DNA from: Halorubrum sp. Atlit-26R
GTDB taxonomy: Archaea; Halobacteriota; Halobacteria; Halobacteriales; Haloferacaceae
DNA: 64,000 nucleotides
NCBI RefSeq assembly: GCF_003666015.1
Contig: NZ_QPLT01000012.1
Coordinates: 1-64,000, forward strand
Direction of reading: 5' to 3'
Below are positions 58,648 to 64,000 of the stretch, in pieces (the first letter of the stretch is position 1; each line of letters begins with the position of its first letter). The position numbers were made by a program, and so were the translations under genes. The notes beneath the pieces were generated by a model. That model was not told where the DNA came from, ran no database searches, and was given only the letters and a program-made list of their open reading frames with translations.

Positions 58648-60078
58648 CTACTCCCCGTCGAGCGCCTGCCACGAGAGCCGCGGGTTCCGCGCGGCGCCGA
58701 CCTGATCGATCCGGCCCGCGGCGGTCCGGTTCGGGGCCGCGTCGAGCGCCTCGTCGGTGTCGGCGTACGCGAGGTTGAACGCCTCCGCGAGGTCGTCGAG
58801 CGAGGACTGCCCCTCGATCTCGGTCGGCTCGGTCAGCATCGCCTCCGGCACCATCTCCGGCCACTTCGTCGTCGGCGGGTGGACGCCGAAGTCGAGCATG
58901 CGCTTGGCGACGTCGGCGGCGTCGCGGTCGCCCGCGGTCGCGGCGAACTCGTGGTGGAACGGACCGAACGGCACGTCGAGGTCGATCCGCTCGGCGAGGT
59001 AGTTCGCGTTGAGGACGGCCTTCGCGGCCGCGTCCGCGAGCCCCTCGTCGCCGAGGCGGGCGACGTACGCGTACGCCTTGATCGACACGAGCCAGTTGCC
59101 GGCGAACCCGTGGACCTTTCCGATCGTGTGGGCCGGCTCGAAGCGCTCGTACCCCGACCCCTCAGCCGCCTCGCGGACGCGGGGCGTCGGGAGGAACGGC
59201 GCCAGCTCGTCGACGACGCCGACCGGCCCGGCGCCGGGACCGCCGCCGCCGTGGGGCGTCGCGAACGTCTTGTGGACGTTGTAGTGCATCACGTCGAACC
59301 CCATGTCGCCGGGACGGCCGCGACCGAGCAGCGCGTTGAGGTTCGCGCCGTCGTAGTAGAGCAGCCCGCCGGCGTCGTGGACGACCTCGGCGATCTCGGT
59401 GATGTCGCGCTCGAAGAGGCCGACCGTGTTCGGGTTCGTGAGCATGAGGGCGGCGGTGTCGTCGCCGACGGCCGCCTCCAAGGCTTCGAGGTCGACCCGG
59501 CCGTCCTCGCCCGAGGGGAGCTCGACGACGTCGTAGCCCGCGGTCGCGGCGGTCGCGAAGTTCGTCCCGTGGGCCGACGCCGGGATCACGACCTCCGAGC
59601 GGTCGTTGCCGTGGTGTTCGTGGTACGCCTTCGCGACGAGGATCCCCGTCAGCTCGCCGGCGGCGCCCGCGGGCGGCTGGAGCGTGACGGCGTCCATCCC
59701 GCCGATCTCCGCGAGGACCTCCTGGAGCCGGTACTGGAGCTCCAAGTTCCCCTGCGCGGAGCGCGCGGAGCGGTCGGGGTGGATCGCCGCGTTCGGGTCC
59801 GCCGCCACGTCCTCGGTGAACTTGGGGTTGTACTTCATCGTACAGCTCCCCAGCGGGTACGGCCCCGCGTCGATCGCCCAGTTCATCTGCGAGAGCCGGG
59901 TGTAGTGGCGCGCCGTTTCCGGCTCCGAGGGGTTCGGGAGCGTCAGCTCCTCGCGGGTGAGGTCGTCGGGGAGCGGGGAGTCCTCGCGCACGTCGACGGT
60001 CTCTTGGCCCTTCTCCGAGAGCAGCGGCTCGCGGACGTCCTCTCCCTCTCGCTCGTAGTTCGCTTGGTCGTGGATCAT
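58648..60078 (-). CDS. gcvPB: Glycine dehydrogenase (decarboxylating) subunit 2
   Basis: A 476-residue P-protein beta subunit of the glycine cleavage system. The PLP lysine lies in MHYNVHKTFATPHGGGGPGAG; other blocks are YPLGSCTMKYNPK and LTNPNTVGLFE. It pairs with GcvPA to decarboxylate glycine and load the aminomethyl group on GcvH. The start lies one base after the gcvPA stop, so the two are translationally coupled. An N-terminal extension begins IHDQANYEREGEDVREPLLSE. Confidence 0.95.
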   Translation of the reverse strand: MIHDQANYEREGEDVREPLLSEKGQETVDVREDSPLPDDLTREELTLPNPSEPETARHYTRLSQMNWAIDAGPYPLGSCTMKYNPKFTEDVAADPNAAIHPDRSARSAQGNLELQYRLQEVLAEIGGMDAVTLQPPAGAAGELTGILVAKAYHEHHGNDRSEVVIPASAHGTNFATAATAGYDVVELPSGEDGRVDLEALEAAVGDDTAALMLTNPNTVGLFERDITEIAEVVHDAGGLLYYDGANLNALLGRGRPGDMGFDVMHYNVHKTFATPHGGGGPGAGPVGVVDELAPFLPTPRVREAAEGSGYERFEPAHTIGKVHGFAGNWLVSIKAYAYVARLGDEGLADAAAKAVLNANYLAERIDLDVPFGPFHHEFAATAGDRDAADVAKRMLDFGVHPPTTKWPEMVPEAMLTEPTEIEGQSSLDDLAEAFNLAYADTDEALDAAPNRTAAGRIDQVGAARNPRLSWQALDGE

Positions 60079-60079
60079 C

Positions 60080-61408
60080 TCAGAGCACCTCCTCGAAGGC
60101 GGCGACGAGTCCGTCCGTCTCTCCCGCGTTGAGATCGGTGACGCACACCTGGAGCAGGTGGTCGTCGATCGCGTGGACCGCGAACCCCTCGCCTTCGAGG
60201 TCGGCCGCGATCGCCTCGGCCGGCTGGTCGACGCGCACCGCGAACTCGCGGAAGTGGTGGCGGTCGTGGACGGGCGCCGCGGCGCCGGAGAGGTCGTCGA
60301 TCCGCTCTGCCAGCGCGGCCGCCTCCCGGACGGAGTCGTTCGCGAGGTCGACGAGCCCGTCGGGCCCGAGCGTCGCGGCGTGGATCGCCGCGCGAAGCGC
60401 GACCCATGCCTGGTTCGTACAGATGTTCGAGGTGGCGCGCTCCTTGCGGATGTGCTGTTCGCGGGTCTGGAGGGTCAGCGTGTACGCGCGGGCGCCGTCC
60501 GCGTCCTCGCTCGCGCCGACGAGCCGGCCGGGGACCTGCCGCAGGAACTCGTCGCTGCAGGCGAAGATCCCGAGTCCCATGCCGTAGGCTGTCGGCAGGC
60601 CGAGCGAGCCGGCCTCGCCGACGACGACGTCGGCGCCGACCGCGGCGGGCGATTCGAGCACCGACAGCGCGACGACGTCGGAGCCGAGCGCGAACAGCGC
60701 GTCCGTCTCGTCGGCGAGGTCGCCGATCGCCGCGAGCCGCTCCTCGATACAGCCGCGGACCGTCGGGCTCTCCGCGTACAGCATGACGACGTCCTCGCCC
60801 GCGCGGTCGGCGAGCGCGTCGACGTCGGCGGTGCCGTCGGCCATCGGGTACGTCTCGACGGTCAGGTCGGCGCCCGCACAGTAGTTCTCCAGGACGGCCC
60901 GCTTCCCCTCGCGGAGCTGCTCGGGGACGAGGACGGTGTCGCCCGCGGTCGACCGGACGCGGTCCGCGAGCGTCGCGGCCTCGCCGAGCGCGGTCGCGGC
61001 GTCGTACATCGAGCAGTTCGCGACGTCGAGCCCCGTCAGCTCGACCAGCATCGACTGGTACTCGAAGAGCGCCTGAAGGAACCCCTGCGAGACCTCCGGC
61101 TGGTACTGGGTGTAGCTCGTGAGGAACTCGGCGCGGTCGGCGAGGTGGTCGACGACGCTCGGCACGTAGTGGCCGTAGTGGCCCCGGCCGAGGAACTCCG
61201 TCAGGTCGTCGTTGCGCCCGAAGATCCGGGCGCACTCGTCGCGGATCTCGCGTTCGGTGCGCGGTTCGATACCGAACTCCCCGTCGAAGGCGACCGCCTC
61301 GGGGATGTCGAACAGGGCCTCCTCGTCGTCGACGCCGATCGCCGCCAGCATCGCCGCGGTCTCGTCGTCGGTGTGGGGCGCGTACGGCGTGCCGTTCGCC
61401 CGGCTCAT
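60080..61408 (-). CDS. gcvPA: Glycine dehydrogenase (decarboxylating) subunit 1
   Basis: A 442-residue P-protein alpha subunit lacking the PLP lysine, as expected. Typical blocks are [65 protein letters not shown] and the [18 protein letters not shown] region. It forms the heterodimeric P-protein with GcvPB. About 170 bp separates it from gcvH upstream, so they may be separate transcripts. Confidence 0.95.
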   Translation of the reverse strand: MSRANGTPYAPHTDDETAAMLAAIGVDDEEALFDIPEAVAFDGEFGIEPRTEREIRDECARIFGRNDDLTEFLGRGHYGHYVPSVVDHLADRAEFLTSYTQYQPEVSQGFLQALFEYQSMLVELTGLDVANCSMYDAATALGEAATLADRVRSTAGDTVLVPEQLREGKRAVLENYCAGADLTVETYPMADGTADVDALADRAGEDVVMLYAESPTVRGCIEERLAAIGDLADETDALFALGSDVVALSVLESPAAVGADVVVGEAGSLGLPTAYGMGLGIFACSDEFLRQVPGRLVGASEDADGARAYTLTLQTREQHIRKERATSNICTNQAWVALRAAIHAATLGPDGLVDLANDSVREAAALAERIDDLSGAAAPVHDRHHFREFAVRVDQPAEAIAADLEGEGFAVHAIDDHLLQVCVTDLNAGETDGLVAAFEEVL

Positions 61409-61580
61409 CGGTGCGTCTCGCCTCGTCCGCGGCGGTTCGGTCGTCCGTCGGCGGCCCGTTCGGCCGCGGCTCGTCGGTTCGGGGGAGAAATGGCGTCGGA
61501 AGGTGGCGTGGTCATGGTCGTGTGTCGGATGGGTGTGTGGTCCGGTGTCCGCGGTCTGTGCCCGGGGAAACTCCCGGCTG

Positions 61581-61964
61581 TCACGCGATCTGGTGGTCGT
61601 ACTCGTCGGCGTCGAGGAGCCTCTCGGCGTCGCCGCCGTCGGCGGGCTCGACCTCGAGCATCCAGCCGTCGCCGTACGGGTCCTCGTTGACGAGCTCCGG
61701 GCGGTCGAAGAGGTCCTCGTTGACCGCGACGACCTCGCCCGAGACGGGCGCGTACAGGTCAGAGACGGCCTTGATCGACTCGACGACGCCGAACGACTCG
61801 CCGCCCGCGATCTCGTCGCCGACCTCGGGGAGCTCGACGAACACCACGTCGCCGAGCTCGTCCTGCGCGAAGTCGGAGACGCCGATCCGAACCGTGTCGC
61901 CGCCGGTCGTCGCCCACTCGTGCGATTCCAGGTACCGTCTGTCGTCGGGAACGTCGAAGCTCAT
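61581..61964 (-). CDS. gcvH: Glycine cleavage system H protein
   Basis: A 127-residue lipoyl carrier. Lys65 in [12 protein letters not shown] is the lipoylation site. The [10 protein letters not shown] opening and the [23 protein letters not shown] block are conserved. It shuttles the aminomethyl group between the P, T and L proteins. gcvT is not in this window, although it usually sits with these genes. A 171-bp gap precedes gcvPA. Confidence 0.96.
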   Translation of the reverse strand: MSFDVPDDRRYLESHEWATTGGDTVRIGVSDFAQDELGDVVFVELPEVGDEIAGGESFGVVESIKAVSDLYAPVSGEVVAVNEDLFDRPELVNEDPYGDGWMLEVEPADGGDAERLLDADEYDHQIA

Positions 61965-62092
61965 TGGTCAGGGTCGCCGCGGTCCGCTCGGGATCCGGCC
62001 CGCGACACGTGTGATTGACCCTTCCCACGACGAGGAAATAAAAGGTGTGTTCGCGGCGGTCTCGACGGCGGACGACCGTTCGACGCGCCCCG

Positions 62093-63070
62093 TCAGGTCC
62101 ACCGGTCGAGCCCGGTCTGGACCTGCGACTCCGCGATGCGCTCGAACCCGCGCTCGACCTCGTCGGTGTCGACGCCCCACTCGTCGACGACGTACGCGCG
62201 GGCGGCCTCCACGTCGGGGTTCACGTCGGCGTCGACCGCGACGTCCTCGGCCGGGGGGTCCATGAACAGCTCGCGGATCGCCTCGGCGTTCGGGATCTCC
62301 GCGTCGCGGGCCTCCAGAACGCCCCACAGGTCGCCGTGTTCCTTCACCGCCGTCACCGCCGTCTTCGGCCCGATCCCGCGGACGCCCTCGTTGAAGTCGG
62401 TGCCGCAGAGCATCGCGACGTCGACGAGCCCCTGCCGGTCGAGGTCGAGGTCCGAAAGCGTCGCCGCGAGGTCCATCAGCTCCGGGTCGCCCTTGCTCGT
62501 CAGCTGGCGGAGCGTCGTCGGCGCGCCGAACAGCAGGGTGTCGTAGTCCTCGCTGCCCGCGTGGTCGACGCTCCCGGTCGCCGCCATGTGCGCGCACTGG
62601 GCCTCCCCCTCCGCGGGCGCCTCGACGATCGGCACGTCGAGCAGTTCCAACAGCTCGCGGGTCGTCTCCTGGATCGTGTCGGTGAGCCGCTGGGTGCGCG
62701 CCTCTAAGCGCGCGGCCTCGACCGCGTCGCCGCGCTCCTCGGCGGCGGCCCGCCGCTCCTCGGCCTGCTCGCGCTTCTCGCGCCGTTCGGCCACCTCGTC
62801 GGCCTTCAGGTCGGTGACGGCGCCGTCGAACACCATCACGGGGATCAGGTCGTGCTCGAAGAACTTCGGGAGCCCCTGAACGATCCCGATCAGGTTCGCG
62901 ACCTCGACGCCGTCGGCGGTGGTGTACTTCTCGTCGCTCGTCCACTTGACCGTCGTCGTGAGGTAGCGGTACAGCCAGTTGTGCGCGTCGACGGCGACGA
63001 CGCTCCCCTCTATCTCCTCGAAGGGGACGTCGCGGATCGACGCGAGGTCGCGCAGGTCGGCGTTTCCCAT
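62093..63070 (-). CDS. fen: Flap endonuclease 1
   Basis: A 325-residue XPG/FEN1 nuclease that trims 5' flaps in lagging-strand maturation and repair. The N-domain has [14 protein letters not shown] and the I-domain [17 protein letters not shown] and [13 protein letters not shown] with metal-binding Asp/Glu. A helix-hairpin-helix [15 protein letters not shown] follows. The C-terminus QTGLDRWT resembles a PCNA-binding (PIP) box. It is read towards gcvH on the same strand, 128 bp away. Confidence 0.95.
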   Translation of the reverse strand: MGNADLRDLASIRDVPFEEIEGSVVAVDAHNWLYRYLTTTVKWTSDEKYTTADGVEVANLIGIVQGLPKFFEHDLIPVMVFDGAVTDLKADEVAERREKREQAEERRAAAEERGDAVEAARLEARTQRLTDTIQETTRELLELLDVPIVEAPAEGEAQCAHMAATGSVDHAGSEDYDTLLFGAPTTLRQLTSKGDPELMDLAATLSDLDLDRQGLVDVAMLCGTDFNEGVRGIGPKTAVTAVKEHGDLWGVLEARDAEIPNAEAIRELFMDPPAEDVAVDADVNPDVEAARAYVVDEWGVDTDEVERGFERIAESQVQTGLDRWT

Positions 63071-63188
63071 TACCGACCCGATCGAGGCGCGCCGTAATAA
63101 ACGGTCCAGACCGACACCTCCGGAGCCGAGACGGACCTCCCGGAGGGTGGAGGCGGGCGACCCCGAGGGGCGAGACGAACGCCCGAAC

Positions 63189-63938
63189 TCAGTCGGTCGA
63201 CTCCTCGCCGCCGTCGGGCTGCCCCATCGGCGCCGGCTCGGGACCCGGCGCGCGGCCGGGGAGCCACTCGCCGATGTTGGCGGCGACGTAGTCGCGGCCG
63301 CCGAGGCCGAAGGCGATCCCGACGGCGAGCGCGATACCGGCGGCCAGCCCCCACGCCGCGGCCTGCGCGAACGTGTTGAGGATCTGAACGTCGACGCCCA
63401 TGGTGCCCAGTCCGATGACGGTCACGACGAAGTAGAGGAACACGCGCAACCCGTCGGCGAAGATCTCCGTGTAGCCGGTGTCCGTGACGGTCTCCGTGTG
63501 CGCGGCGAGATCGCCGACGAAGTCCGCGAGCACGAACCCGACGACGATGATGAGGGCGCCGGCGACGAACGCCGGGAGGTAGGAGACGGCGGCGGCGATC
63601 CACTCGGACAGGAGTTCGACGGCGAGCGCGTCGGCCGCCGTGAGTATCGCCAACGCGAACACGAAGTAGCCCGCGACGCGCCCGAGCGTCCGTGAGATCG
63701 CCTTCTCGCTCCCGCCGAGCGTCCCGCCGAGCGGGGTGTTCATGACGAGCCGGTCCACGTCGGTCCGGTCGACGACGCGCCGGACGCCCCCCGCGACGAG
63801 GCGCCCGACCAGCCAGCCGACGAGCAGGATGACCGCGGCACCCAGGAGCCGCGGCAGGAAGGCGACGACTCCCGCCACGCTCTCTTGTAGATACTCCGGG
63901 ATACCGATCTGAAGCACGGACGGCGCTTTGAGTACCAT
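63189..63938 (-). CDS. MscS-like membrane protein (conserved TM helix family)
   Basis: A 249-residue protein with about five hydrophobic helices. The repeat [35 protein letters not shown] is the paired TM-helix motif of PF05552-type small-conductance channel relatives, repeated near [25 protein letters not shown] third hydrophobic pair [23 protein letters not shown] lies before an acidic Pro-rich tail. The cytoplasmic MscS beta domain is absent, so channel gating is uncertain. It is read towards the FEN1 gene on the same strand, ending about 120 bp from its start. Confidence 0.75.
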   Translation of the reverse strand: MVLKAPSVLQIGIPEYLQESVAGVVAFLPRLLGAAVILLVGWLVGRLVAGGVRRVVDRTDVDRLVMNTPLGGTLGGSEKAISRTLGRVAGYFVFALAILTAADALAVELLSEWIAAAVSYLPAFVAGALIIVVGFVLADFVGDLAAHTETVTDTGYTEIFADGLRVFLYFVVTVIGLGTMGVDVQILNTFAQAAAWGLAAGIALAVGIAFGLGGRDYVAANIGEWLPGRAPGPEPAPMGQPDGGEESTD

Positions 63939-64000
63939 GATCTCACCGATGACGACCCGAGAGCCTTGTAATACGCAGCCTATCTCTCGGCGGCGAAGCT

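Overview
The window is chromosomal DNA of a halophilic archaeon (class Halobacteria), most likely Halorubrum or a close relative. The genus is an inference; the class is well supported. Base composition is very GC-rich, the proteins are strongly acidic, TATA boxes lie about 26-30 bases before many start codons (leaderless transcripts), secreted proteins carry twin-arginine lipoprotein signals, and the information-processing genes are archaeal (aIF-1A, L7Ae, S28e, L24e, RadB, NurA, FEN1).

Layout. 1-190: start of an IS6-type transposase that runs off the left edge. 194-4554: NOG1-type GTPase, NhaC antiporter, a methyltransferase and an aldo/keto reductase. About 4598-6285: a complete IS200/IS605 element (tnpA, tnpB, end hairpins). 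6376-10878: DUF2240 protein, a chemotaxis transducer and the nuclease NurA. 11398-21427: CPBP protease, pgi, DoxX-like protein, PLP enzyme, thioredoxin, aIF-1A, P-loop kinase, tRNA-Val with a duplicated 3' end, a degenerate M24 peptidase and a geranylgeranyl-reductase-like flavoprotein. 21643-29354: NSS transporter, AIM24 protein, a CcdA/TlpA/SCO redox-maturation operon, cold-shock protein, RadB, a CBS/HPF-like fusion and a HAD hydrolase. 29424-34602: membrane proteins, a second aldo/keto reductase, folD and a 5'-nucleotidase-type phosphoesterase. 34843-36110: the rpl7ae-rps28e-rpl24e-ndk operon, whose leader can fold like a kink-turn. 36278-44140: beta-propeller protein, beta-carbonic anhydrase, ABC solute-binding lipoprotein, PhoU, histidine kinase and ZIP transporter. 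44982-48966: dabA/dabB inorganic-carbon uptake. 49230-53886: amidohydrolase, Lrp regulator, thioesterase, glutaredoxin-pduO, cupin-rhodanese and a Vms1-like protein. 54472-63938: DUF5802-like protein, gnd, thrC, an HTH_10 regulator, the glycine cleavage genes gcvPB/gcvPA/gcvH, fen and an MscS-like membrane protein.

The most striking feature is not a gene. Five dispersed copies of a structured noncoding element of roughly 350-480 bp lie in the largest intergenic gaps (about 10894-11355, 32780-33127, 44413-44760, 53951-54428 reversed, 54969-55304). Each has three helices whose arms differ between copies but stay complementary within each copy. They are joined by nearly invariant C-rich single-stranded boxes and preceded by one to four TTATAA-containing units, with an exact 57-bp period in two copies. 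The compensatory changes argue for a selected RNA (or single-stranded DNA) fold. I do not recognise the family.

Functional links. DabAB and the carbonic anhydrase together suggest active CO2/bicarbonate handling. The CcdA/TlpA/SCO operon supports cytochrome oxidase maturation. NurA, RadB and FEN1 serve DNA repair. The CBS/HPF-like protein, the Vms1-like protein and the L7Ae operon concern ribosome state and quality control. Pgi, Gnd, ThrC, FolD and the glycine cleavage proteins cover central carbon, amino acid and one-carbon metabolism.
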